Shown: positions 45,218 through 56,700, numbered from the stretch's first letter. The stretch: 58,602 nucleotides of DNA from Spirogloea muscicola (GCA_009602725.1 WELB01000048.1:71789-130390), one strand, 5' to 3'. The notes: generated by a model not told the origin, from the sequence alone. Made by a program: numbers and translations.

Positions 45218-48205
45218 TCAACCAAAATTGAAACCTCCCGATGGCATCATCGACTGGCTCTCTCCAAAGGCGTATGTCTGATGTCCAGGATCCATTGCTG
45301 GAGCAAGAGACTGGTCCTCTTCCACATCAAGGTCAAAGTACGCCTCAAGAATCTTCATAGCCTTCTCATAGATGTCGTTGTTATTGTGGGTCTGCAAATT
45401 CTCAATCTTCTCCAGGCCCTCTGCTTCGTCAATGTACTGTGCATAGAGGTTGATGCCACCTGTGTGGCCAAGCTCTTTCTCTGCCTCTCCAACCTTGAGG
45501 ATATTTTCAAGGCCTTCCAATGCCACTGTCACTATTCTTGCATCAGGGCAAATGAGGAGGTCACAGAGGGGCTTAATGCAGCCCTGGCTGACAAGATACC
45601 TGCAAGCCAGGAGCCACAACAACATGAGATCAAGCATCAAAGACTTGCACAGCTCTTTCAATCAGCGAAACTTGACGCAAGGTGTGGCATTGGCTCCATC
45701 ATGCAGCACTTGTCTCACTTGATCTGCTCATATGTTCCACCAGATGTGGCATTCGAGATGGCCCACGCAGCCTCCTTCTTGATGTCAAACTCCGCATTCG
45801 CAAGAAGCGAAACCAAAGGAGGAATGATATTTGCATCTATTACAGCCTGTAAAATTGACAAGTGGAAGTGTTGGTTAACAGCACTACAGCGCACAAAAAG
45901 CTGGACATGTCCTAAACAGACCCTTTCCCCACAATCATTGTCTGGGATCAATGGTGCTCTCAGTTTGAGTTTCAACATTGCTCGCTCAAATATATGAGGC
46001 AACTTGAGGCGACTGCTACTGGGTACCTCACCTGGATCTGCTCCTTGTTTCCAGCTGTGATGTTGGAAATGGTCCAGCAAGCTTCCTTCTTGATGCTCTT
46101 CTTATGGTTGTGCGTGAGGAGTGCCAGTAAGCAGGGCAATGCTCCATTATTGATGATGATCTGCACACCAATTGCAGAAGTAGTAACAAAAGAGCTGCAT
46201 GTCAAGCAAATGACCCTCTCGATCCTCATCTGTGACAAAAGTAAATGACAATCTGCAACTCTGGCTCCCAAGCCAGCTTCTGAGATTGATGCGTAGCATA
46301 TGTAGCAGAGGTTCAACAGATAAATATGCAACAAAAGTGAGAACTGCCTCCACATATGCAGCCTTGCAGACCCTTGTGACAAAGTTGTTGCTTAAGAGAA
46401 GCATTTCTACCTGTGTCTGCACGTCATCGCCTGTCACGATGTTGCCAACTGTGCGCAGTGCTGGGATGAGTACTGATGGTGATGGGTGTCTGGTTTAAAG
46501 TGGAGAAGACAGAAGAGTGTCAGGGCGCTATGTCACAAAGCTACTGAAGCACTGACAAGGAGGATGAGAGATGAAGCGAATGTGATATAGTGGGGCCTAG
46601 AAAACACTCACAGCAACAACTCGACCAGCCGCCTGCAAACATTCGCCTCAATGACGGCCTGGATCTTGTCATTGGTCCCATCCGAGAGGTACGATAGTGC
46701 CCAGCAGGCATCTGTCAAAACCTCCTCATCTGTGGAGTGGATGAGCCTCTCAAGTGCTGGAAGCGCTGGCTTGGACTGCAGCCACCATCAATCAGGAAAA
46801 CGGAGGCGGCTCAATGATCAACGCAATATTGCCAGATGCACAATATCATGTCAGCTAGCACTTGTCCCCTTCATGCTCTCACCTGCTCGAATGGAGGTTG
46901 AGGCTTTCCTCGGCAAAAGTTGGAGAGCGTCCACGTGGCATTTCTCAGCATCGACAGCTTGGAGTTTTCATTGAGCTGGGCCAACAACGGCATCAGTGCT
47001 CCATTGCTAAGGACCAGGTCTCTGCACTTTGGCGAGTCGCCTGCTATATTACCAAGCGCCCAGACGGCCTGATAGAGCACACAAGAATGACAAGATCAGG
47101 CGATTACTGCCAAAGAGGCAGAGCAAAAGACTGCTATATGTAGTCTGGGATAATGCCAGGCATATATCACACAATCGTGTAATCCGTCATCGCCTGGAAA
47201 GTACATCTACCTGCTCGCGAACATCATCGCTTGGAGATGACAGGAGTTGGACGAATATGGGAACTGCTCCATGGTCGATGACCACTCTGGTGTGCTCGGA
47301 TGTCCCTGAAGCGATATTCGTCAGCGCCCACGCAGCTTCAAACTGCCACGACAAGTGCATGTTCAGCCCCTGCTTAGATCAATCGAATCCTGGACCCATC
47401 GACCAGTGAGCTGCCTTCATGATCGACATGTTGATCCCCCATATGGGGATCATGAATGCAGGACCGCAGAGGCGCATTGGCTTGTCCAGTAAGTGCTGCT
47501 CTCGAGAGGTCGCAGAGGTCAGTTGCGGAAGGACCTGCAGTTGGGGGAAGTCCGACTTGATGAGGAATTGGACGAAACGAGGCACCACCTCGGCCTTGAT
47601 GACCTCCTCGATTGGCGGGCTTCGCTCTGCAACACATATTGCCACGTTGCTCAGCAACACTGCGCCGCTCGGCCTGGCACTTTGAATCACCCAAAGAGCA
47701 CCATGTACTGCACAGCAGTGACTATGACGAGAGATTCAGGTCCTTGCCTATGGAGAGCAGCTTCCTAAATTGGGTGGTGGCCTCGAGCTGCATCTGGGGG
47801 TCATCCGAGCGCACGCCCTGCACCATGGCCGGTAGGCTCTCCAACTGCACAAGGCAGCAGTCAGCACCGGAAGCAAGGCAGGCGTCCAGCCGCGGCACGC
47901 TGTACACGATACAAGCTGGCCAGTCGACAGAGGCAGGCGAGGCCGGGGCCGGCTGCGATGCGAGGCGTCGACGGCCTCCGCTGCAGCGCACACACCTTCT
48001 TCTCGACGGTGGCGGCGGGCGTCTTGAGGACGTCGAGCTGCGCCTGCATGCCCTCCCGCCGCTTCTTCAGCAGGCTCTCCTCGCGCTTGCTCTTCCGAAT
48101 CTCCACCATGTTGTCCTCGCGCTTCCGGCGCGCCTCGTCGGCATCCACCGCCTGCTTGTAGTGCTTCTTGCGGGCCTCCGTCCGGGCGCTCGGCCGGAGC
48201 GACAT
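45218..48205 (-). CDS. Importin subunit alpha (karyopherin alpha)
   Basis: Ten exons on the minus strand: 47996-48205, 47748-47844, 47535-47626, 47211-47342, 46883-47068, 46612-46775, 46411-46489, 46032-46160, 45719-45846 and 45218-45599. They join in phase to 532 residues, the usual family length. The N-terminal importin-beta-binding domain is basic ([28 protein letters not shown]). Armadillo repeats follow, with the expected W/N ladder ([108 protein letters not shown]). It ends PSGGFNFG. It binds classical nuclear localisation signals and importin beta for nuclear import. The second intron begins with GC (ATAG/GCAAGG). The start lies 47 bp from a T53 run. Confidence 0.95.
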
Positions 48206-48252
48206 GGCGGCGGCGGCGGCGCACGCGACGGCGGCGCCGGCGGCTGCGGCGN

Positions 48253-48306
<54 letters not shown>

Positions 48307-48310
48307 GCGC

Positions 48311-48341
<31 letters not shown>

Positions 48342-48345
48342 CGTG
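48189..48345. repeat. CGG repeats split by a T53 homopolymer and an N
   Basis: 48253-48305 is 53 consecutive T, preceded by an N at 48252 and flanked on both sides by GGC/CGG repeats (48200-48251 and 48306-48345). It lies immediately upstream of the importin alpha start on the minus strand, where it reads as poly(A). It may be an assembly fault, or an inserted poly(A) tail. Confidence 0.7.
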
Positions 48346-48654
48346 GCGGCTGCGGCGGGCAAGGGCGCGGGGAAATGTGATATCAGTTTGCTGCTGCAGG
48401 GGCTAAGGGATCGTGAACTAATGCAGGGGCGTCGGGATCAGGCCCCGGCCCGGTAAGAGCACTGTGTTCGGGGAGTGGTTGAATGAGAGTAGGACACGAA
48501 TGAACCGGATGTCGATGTGGGCTGGGTGCTCGGCAAGCCGACTGGGGCGGCGAGGGGGGGGGCCCCGGTCGCGACCGGCCCGGCCCCTTGCCTCGCCCCC
48601 GGTCCGCTTCGTCCGCCTGTCGTTCGGCGGCCCAACGTCGGCTAAGAAACAGAA

Positions 48655-48895
48655 ATCGCTCAATCCATGTAATGAATGGGCGAGCTCTTTCTACGTAAGG
48701 AAGTTTCGTGTATTTGAAACAAACGAAGGCCAAATGGCCGAGTACAAAGGCAAGCACATCTAAAGACCTACATACTCTACAGCAAACTGACCCGCTCAGT
48801 AACCACGGGTCAAAACATAAAGGTCGCTAATCGATGCCTGAATACTAGATGTCAGATACGAAGCCCTTCTGCGACCAACTATGTAAGGCATCCAG
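48655..48895 (-). mobile_element. 5'-truncated F1 LINE 3' end
   Basis: The minus strand reads RRASYLTSSIQASISDLYVL and TRGY with stop at 48796-48798, then the F1 tail ending TTTCAAATACACGAAAC at about 48704. Beyond it, 48665-48685 is an F2 terminus (ATGGGCGAGCTCTTTC) in plus orientation. It is closely similar to the copies ending at 34184 and 43923. Confidence 0.75.
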
Positions 48896-49480
48896 AAGAA
48901 GTGGTACTCCCAATGGGGGCAAGGGCTGCGAAAAGCCAGCCCTTGCCCCCATTCCAGAGGGCCAGCGACTTTCTTTGATTTATTTCTGGAGCTGGCCAAT
49001 CACAGCCTTCGCCCACTGCTGGAAGAGTTCTTTGCCTGTGAGGCCAGCAAAAATAAAACAACGTCTTCGAGTTTACGGCAGTGGCTGTGAAGAAGTAGCT
49101 CTCCCAATGGGGGCAAGGCTGTGAAAAGCCAGCCCGAAAAGAATTGACAAAGGTTCGAAGGGGCAAACTGACGGAGGGGCCTAAAGCGCTATGTCAGAAC
49201 GGGAGTGGGAGGAGGAGGGACCACTCAGTAGCGAGGAGTGAGGAGCCTCAGATCCGACAGACTAACTGCCGATAAACAATCCCCTTGGCAAAATCCAGAG
49301 GCTGCAGCGAGAGCACGGCCAGCACGGAGATGCAAGGTTTGTGCCATGGGCCGCTGAAGGGAGACCGATAAGCGCATGCTATAGACCTTGGCCCATGAGC
49401 TAGAGGCGTTGAAGTCAGCCGGCTCACCTCGCCTACAGGACACGCTGTGAGAGGCCAGCCCAGAGGAACGTCCGAAGGGG
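48896..49480 (-). mobile_element. F2 LINE 3' ends
   Basis: Minus-strand hairpins lie at 48923-48942 and 49117-49135 with the flank CCCAATGGGGGCAAGG. An F2 ORF end at 49443-49225 reads LSVSLQRPMAQTLHLRAGRA, then SLSDLRLLTPRY with stop at 49225-49227. A partial unit is near 49447-49465. There are several overlapping truncated insertions and none is intact. Confidence 0.65.
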
Positions 49481-50356
49481 CCGGCTGGCGCCTAGTTGCG
49501 TGGCCCACCGGTAACGCTATGTGGCCCCCAACTCGCCCTTTCAAACTCATTATATTAAGAGCACCCGTTCCGATGGTGGCGGCAGCTGCGGATGAACCTT
49601 CATCACGAGAAGCGAGCCGAGAGAGGGCGGGCGGCGTTGCGCATGTACAGAAACGGAGGCCAAATTAAGCAAGTGCCCTCTGTCAGAAGAAATAGGAAGA
49701 TCCTAAGAAGGAAAACTCTTCCAGTAGAGAGCGATGGCTGGGCATGGTGCTTGACCAGTGGTTGGATGTGTGGTGGCTTATAAGCAACGCTTCATTTGCC
49801 TGCTTACGCAATCAACACTCTTCCGCAACCTCCTACTTCTTTGACCTCCAGCCATGCTGTGGGGAAGAGCTACAGTTGCATGCTCCGAACATACAAGTTC
49901 AAATGCTGTAGCAGCTGGTCAAGCTGTTTTGAAAGGCTTCCCTCTGCCCTGCATTGAAGTCATTGCAATCGCCGAAGGCCTCAGGTCAAATGCACTACAT
50001 CTCTTGACCAGGCCAAGCTGACAACCTTATCAATAGTGCTCAACCAACAGCAACATGAACAAATGGGCATTAAGTGATCAGCGAGGTCTTCTCAAGCACT
50101 TCTGCGCCCTACACAGTGACAAGACCTTCGTTGGCTATATGAAGGGCTGAAAAGTACGCAGGAGTTCCTCCACAGCTTTCTCTGATAACAACAATGGGGA
50201 GTAATTATCAATTGTGCTCTTGTCAAAAATTGGATGGAGCTAGCAACTCATCAAAACGTTGGCCAGACCACACAAGTCACTTCTAGAAGCGATGTAATAG
50301 CAAGAGTGGAATAAAGCGAGCCGAGGCATGGTTAGTGTCCTTGGCAGGCAGCAGAC
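49481..50356. other. 3' flank of the TIC62-like gene, no gene recognised
   Basis: Apart from a weak RB repeat at 49629-49672, I see no ORF or RNA gene. It probably includes the 3' UTR of the gene ending at 50357. Confidence 0.4.
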
Positions 50357-53300
50357 TCAGGCTACTAATTCGAAGAGTTCTGCCAGTGTTCGCGACGGCG
50401 CCATTTCCTGCTCCACAGCCTATACACATCAAAAAATCATAAATCATGTCAGCCTAGGGAATAAGATGCAATGGCAAATTAAGTTGTCAGAAGGCAATGA
50501 GGTTAGAGAGCTGTATATGCAGACCGACCAGAATGACCTCATATCCAGGCTACCAAGTTAGATGCCATTCAACTACTTGTACACGTATCTGTCATAATTG
50601 AAGTGTTCTTGCAGTGGCTTGCATCATTGAGCAGCTGATTAGTACCTCAACGATCTTATCTGACGCCTTGTCCAGCACAAGTGCTTCGACACAAACCTCA
50701 GCTACCTGCAAGAGATGCGGCACAACTTAGGCACAATTAATGATTATAAAATGCAGGAGGTGTGCGCGTGACAGGTAACCCCACGCAATTCACCATCCTC
50801 AAAGGTCCAAATGTTTGTAATACCAATTGCTGCACTACCACTAACTGCTCCTACTGACTATCGATTGATTTGAGCCCTTGGTACCTGGGTACTCTAAACA
50901 GTAGTGATATGAAGCGAGTACCCTCTGAAGTGGATTGCTGTGATCAAGATAGCTTACCTGGCCGCGGGTTATGGCTCCCATAAATTGCGAGTCAGCCTGC
51001 TTGAGCACAACGCTCGCATTCTGATCAAGGAGGACACAGAAGTACATGTCTGAGTATAGGGCACAGACATACTGCTAGGCACCCACAAGACATCAACAGC
51101 ATGTTAAAGACAGCCAGTCCAATCAGAAGCACCATCTCTTAATAAACGTGCTACACAATCCATATGTGCAATTGACACCCTTCGAAGTAGCACGGAAGCT
51201 ACAAGATGATGTGCTATGTACAAGGCTGCAACTGCAAGAAAGCTCAAGACTAAAGCGAGAGGACATACGTTTGCCCCACCAGACATTGCATACCTTCCTG
51301 GTTTCACTTTTAAGTCCGCCTGGACGCACAATGGTGTAAGTCAAGCCAGATCTTTGCAGGTACAGTTCCGCTTGCCTCTTCCTGCATAAATATGCCTTGA
51401 TGTCAATCTTGTACTTGGAAGCTAATGTGTGCATGCAGAGCTTATGCAAGACGATTACTAACATTAAATAACTTTCTTGACTTCATCACAGCATGCAGAC
51501 TAGCGCCAGGTCTGAGATGCAAAAGGTCCTTGTATAGGTTGCCTTGTCAGCCTTTGTTTTCTATCCAAGAGTACTGTTTGTCACGTTACCAGGGGCTTCA
51601 CTCGAGCCAAGTGCCCATGTTTCCTTACCAGAATGTTATTCCCCCAAATAGATTCAAGGGATTCAGTAGGTTCGAAACACCGATTGATGTCACGAACACA
51701 AACTGCACCGCAGCAATGGAAGTAACCAACTGCAGTCAGCACTGCAAGCTCCACATTGTTCACCAGTGCTAGAGCTGGGTCCTGCAAAATGAGCCTCAAG
51801 ATGTTCATTCACACGCCCTACATACTGGTGATACAATATTTTGCTACAGATAGCTCGTAACTACACCTTATCGATATTGCCGTTATTCTTGGCTGCAGAA
51901 ACCAGGTTGGCCACCCCTTCATACTCAACCTGTTTGCCAGCTATGGCAGCCATGTCAGTACCAAGTCCAACTTTGCCGACAAGTTAAGATGGTTTTGCCA
52001 GCCATACATCAGTACCAGTACTCCTAGGTGCATCCCAATCCCAAAATCACCTTGTAAGGACCAAATGGATCCAATGGACTTGGCCGATAACCGATAGCAC
52101 AGATGATCGCATTGCTGCGGAAGCCCACAAGTTGCATCTCAACCGTGTCAGCGACAATGTCCAATCTGCATCAGGTCTGAAGTGCAAGCGACACGGGCCT
52201 GCACTGCAAATGGCAATTTATGCGTGTCCCTTTACAAGAAACAATCATGCGCTTCAAATACAAGGCCATCTCACCAGTCCCCAATAGCACGCTTCAGCGT
52301 CTCGTATCTAGTCAGATCAGCTTCCACCAGCTGAGATGACATCAACAACAGAATAAGATCTCATTACTTTCCATTATTCACGCGCCAAGAGAATGTTGCC
52401 AACAACTTCAAATGTTCACAACAATGTGAAGTCTACATCAACGACCGGCAGTCAGCAATTACAGATTGCTTGCAAGCTGCCAAAGCATTCACTGCAGAGG
52501 GCTTGTGCAAAGAACACCTCGTGATACGATCAATACAGTAATCAGCTTAGATTGAATCACAATCACGAGTGAGAAAGCACCTCCACGCCTTGGAGCTGAC
52601 GAAGGTACCGCTGGCGGGTGACATTTGTGGCAACAGCCCGGACTGGCACTCCCTTTGCTACAAGGTTCTCCACTACCATTCTGAAGATTCACAGGTCGGA
52701 CACTTGTTAGTACTATTTCGCAACTGATCCAAAATCAGTGCCAGGTCCTTAATACTTCCAGTTCAAGACCAATCAAAATAGACTGGAGATGCAACAGTGC
52801 TGACAGGAAGTTGGAGATAACCCACCTCCCAGTCCTGCCAGAGGCGCCCACCACGAGCACCTTAAGGCCCTTGTACTTGCCACCTGAGCCACCCTCTTCT
52901 CCCTCCTTCTCAATGTTCACCATGCTGCCTGCCGGCTTGTAGACCTCGACCAAATCACCCCCGTCAATCCTAGTTGTCCTCTCAGGCTCTGGCCCTGTTT
53001 CCTGAGACTCCCTGGGGCTGGACATGGAACCCTTCATAGAGCTCTCTGCAGAGCTCTCACTACTGTCAGGCCCCCGCAGTCCGAGGGACTCTGCAGTTCG
53101 CCTGAACGAATCCATGGTGTCCTTGCCCACAATCTCCTCAGCGATGTCTTCGCCAGTCTCGCGGAGGGCTTGCCCTACATCCTCCAGAGCAGCCCCGCTC
53201 TCGGCCGCAGCCTCAGCCATGACCGATTGAACGTCCTCACCAGCCCTAGACGACCTGCCAGAGAGATGCTAGATATTCAGGAATTTGCCAGCAATAGTAT

Positions 53301-54896
53301 GATACTAAACAGATCTACTGCAGTTTTACATCTAGCAACCCTTAAATCTAAGCCTCGGGCCCCTACTCAAACCTTGACCATCACCAAGTGTCACAGGCAA
53401 CAGACAGGTCACAGAAATGGGATGATTAGGCTCGTCCATGCCAGTTTTGCACCTGTCAAAGGCACGGGAGGTGGCATTCTGGAGCCTCTCGCTGGCTTCC
53501 TCGGCACTGGCCTGCACCTTGCGGCCACTGCTCTGAGCCTGCTGAGCGACCGCGTCAGCCCTCTCTGCCCCCTCCGCCACGAGGCCCTGCAGGTTCTGCT
53601 GGGCAGACTCGGCAGCCGCCTGCGGATCGTCTAAGGCTTCCTGCACTCCCTCCTGGCCCAACTGCGTGAAGAAGCGAGGGCATAGAGTTGGTCAGTAGAA
53701 GAAGACTTAAATACTGGTCAGTGGCCAACGCATGAAATTCTTCCAGAACCAATGTTGACTGGCATCTCCTCATCAACATATGACTCACACAACCATGATG
53801 GCTGCTGAGAGGCCGCACAACATGACCTGTAAGTGTAGGCCTGCGAGCAATGCAGCAAGGCCCTGTCCCATCAAACCATATTATTCATGATCTTATCAAG
53901 GTCCCAGCCACGATGACTCCACGGTTGAGGACCTCACCCTGGCTACTCTGCGGGCCTGCTCCCCAACCTCGTCGCCGACATTGGCAGCCTGCTCCTGCAC
54001 AGCTTCGCCAACCCTCTGCGCCGACTCCAAAGCGTCATCACTGTAACGAGCCTCCTGCCTCACTTGGTCCCCAACTCTGCTGGCCCCTCCCTGGACGGCG
54101 TCTGCGGCACTGGATGCTGCTTGCCCCGCCTGCTCGCCTTTACTCTCCAGGCTGTCCTGCACCTGCTCCTTCTGCGTATCGCGAGCCACTGAGGGCGTCT
54201 GCGGTGGCGCGCTGTAGCTGCCGGCGTTATCAGCCGATGTGTAGGCCGGGGACTTGCTCGGGCTGTTCCAGACATCAGCATTGGCCGCCCTTCTCAGCTG
54301 CTCGTTGTACGCTTCGAGTCCGTCACCGGGACTGATGGGGCCCGACGAGGCGGCAACCATAAAGGGCACTCTCTTGCTGCCGCCAGTAGCACCTGCGCAG
54401 AGCGCAAAGGCCATCCACACCCGTTCGCCTCGGATTCAGGAGCCTCAGGTCAAAGACAACATGGTAGCGAAGAGGCGATTGCAGCGTCCCTGCCATAAAT
54501 GTAGGAGCCTCAGATCGGAGACAATCTGGCAGCGAAGATGCAGATTGCAGCGTCTGAGCCAATATCTGGAGTAGATGAGCACGTGACATACTGGTGGAGC
54601 GCCTGGCAAGGCGAGCCAATCCACTGTGGCTGTCCACGGGCGACCTCGAGACTGCGCGCCACAAAGCGGTCAACTTGAGGGCTTGGCGCGAACGTCTCTG
54701 GCGTCGGCCTGCCGTCTGATTCCTGCGGTTCCCTGGTCGTCGCTGATCTGACCTTCGATTGCGATATGGCAAGCAGGAGCTTTTGCCAAGCTGAGACAGC
54801 CAAATTCTGCTCACCTCGTCGTGTTTGCTGGGACGCGGCGCTGGGAGCGGCCGAGGCCACCCCCAGCGCGCACCGCATGCCGGCCAGGGCCGCCAT
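50357..54896 (-). CDS. NAD(P)-binding atypical SDR, TIC62/YCF39-like, with a helical N-terminal extension (plastid, probable)
   Basis: Thirteen minus-strand exons: 54815-54896, 53938-54392, 53453-53661, 52826-53254, 52581-52680, 52275-52330, 52051-52165, 51870-51932, 51629-51702, 51294-51381, 50958-51020, 50646-50705 and 50357-50419. They total 619 codons, in phase. The Rossmann motif VLVVGASGRTGR is followed by GVPVRAVATNVTRQRYL, ADLTRYETLKRAIGD, IICAIGYRPS, LLNPLNLFGGITFWKRQAEL and YTIVRPGG, typical of TIC62 and related atypical SDRs that bind NADPH in the plastid. The N-terminus has a short transit-like segment. About 230 residues of Ala/Gln/Glu-rich amphipathic repeats follow (DAVQGGASRVGDQVRQEA, QEALDDPQAAAESAQQNLQG), resembling LEA or apolipoprotein-like helices. 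The junction of 52275 and 52165 creates TGA under normal GT-AG splicing, either a sequence error, a non-canonical junction or a broken allele. Confidence 0.8.
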
Positions 54897-55479
54897 CTCC
54901 GCGACGAGCGAGCGAGCGCCGCTACTGCAACGACGACGAGAGGCAGTGGATCGATATCCTGTCAGACAGCACTGCCGGCAAGCCCGTCCTCTCGTCGGCC
55001 AGCAGACGGCGCCGCCACGGCCAGCCGCACTGGCAGGACCAGTAGAGGCCCCCAGCGAGACGAGCAGGACGGCAGGAAACCTGAGCAGCGCTGCGAGCCG
55101 TCTGCTGGCTGCGCGTGCGGCGCGGAGCCTGCCTCCCTCACCTTCCGCGCGATGGAGGAAAGAGCGAGAAGGAAACGTCCACCGCAAACTCGCGTGGCTC
55201 GCGTCGCCGCCGCCGCCGCCGCCGCCGTCGTGGAAATGACACTGGGGAGGGGCGACTGCAGCCCGAATGTGGGGGGAGGGAGGGAGGTGGGCGGAGGAGA
55301 GGGGCTGGTAAGGGCTACGAGCGGCGACCGGGGAGGGGAGGAGGGGGAGCTTCTGGGGGGGTGACGTGGAACGAGGCCGCAGGGGACGGGCCTTGCTCCC
55401 GGCTCCACGCGGCGGCGTCCAAAGCCACCACGTGGACAGTCCGCGGCCCTGCCCCCGCGAGCGCCCTGGAGACTCCGGC
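54897..55479. promoter_or_regulatory. GC-rich upstream region of the TIC62-like gene
   Basis: Includes a GCC repeat (55204-55230) and dense G runs on the plus strand (55268-55360). It must contain the promoter of the minus-strand gene starting at 54896. Long open frames here reflect GC composition and I do not call them genes. Confidence 0.35.
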
Positions 55480-56700
55480 TCCTTCAGACCTTGTCCATTC
55501 CTTTGGGCTGGCCTTTCCCAGCCACCAGTGAATCTGGCCGCGCTTTCTCCCTGGAGAAGGTTGAGGTCCCTGGTTTCGGGCGGCATCCATAAATTGTACA
55601 TGTCCTCTTGGGCTCTCACTCAATTTTGCACCTCTTTCTTTGGCTTGTCCATTCTTTTTGGGCTGGCTTTGCCAGCCACTCTTCTCTATGGGCGATCACC
55701 TTTCCTGGCCCTCATTACCACCGCTGTCACTGCTGCTGCCCACTCACCCCGCAGCTCCAGCAGTGGTCGTTTGATGGGTCAACAAGGCCCCCTTATCTTT
55801 GCTCTAGTTTTTGTCTGAACAATGTATTGGCTTGAATTGGCCTCGCTTTGATTTCATGCGCACCGCGCGCCTCTTCTCTCTCTCTTATGGGCGAGCACAT
55901 TCTTCACAGCCATTGCCTTACTATGAGATTGAGCTTTTTCTTTTCCCCAGCAGCCGCGAGAGCGGTCAGGAAGGATCCGGACATGCGCAGACGTGGCCCA
56001 GCGAACGGGGGCAAGTCGGATAAGAATATCAGCTCTACGAAAGTGTAATATGCACCTTCTACAGGGGGAATGGAGTGTGTACAGAGTGATGGAGGGCGTG
56101 AGTGGCCAAGTACGAAGGCAAGCACATCGGCAAGATGTACGTCACCTCCTGCTTAGCAGACCCGCTCAGTAACCACGAGTCAGCACGTAGAGGTCGCTAA
56201 CTGATGCCTGTCATCGGACGGCAATTGACAAGCGCTTCTACCACCAGCTAAAGCTCGACCAGCTTTCTGGTGCAAGGCATGAACCTGAGCTCGCTGCAAT
56301 CAGGCTGACACACGACGTCGCAAAACGACAAAGAGGCTGCCGACATGTCGGCTGGAAGCATATACTCACGTCGTGCACATCCTAGACATGCAACGTTCTC
56401 AAGTAGGGTATGAATACGAGGACCCATGCCCAGGGGAACTAAGCTCCCGTCCGCTGTAGTCTCGTGCATAGCTGTGTGGTTTAAGCACCTTCCGGCTTTC
56501 GCCTCTGCGGACCTTGTCCATTCTTTTTGGCTGGCCTTTTCCAGCCGCCTCCTTAAATTGGGTGAGCTTCTTATCTCATGCAGCCAAAGGTGTCAATTGC
56601 GCTGGTAGGAGGTGATCGCTACAGGGGTAATCAGAGTAGTGCACAGGGGGCGAGGTGTGTTTCATGCCAGCCCAGAAAGAGTGGACAAGTTGCGAACCTG
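55480..56700. mobile_element. F1 and F2 LINE fragments and an RB repeat
   Basis: Plus-strand F2 tails with hairpins lie at 55505-55523 and 55660-55677 (perfect GGGCTGGC-TTT-GCCAGCC), and another at 56529-56547. An RB repeat is at 55813-55876. On the minus strand, 56420-56166 is an F1 ORF fragment (GMGPRIHTLLENVACLGCAR, then SVSDLYVLTRGY and stop at about 56166-56168), followed by an F1-like tail to about 56090. A half hairpin is at 56664. Confidence 0.65.

Noticed and set aside
54510-55619. 369-codon open frame on the minus strand upstream of the TIC62-like gene
   Set aside because: It runs through the promoter, the first exon and an intron in GC-rich DNA. The real exon 54815-54896 splices out of it in the same frame.
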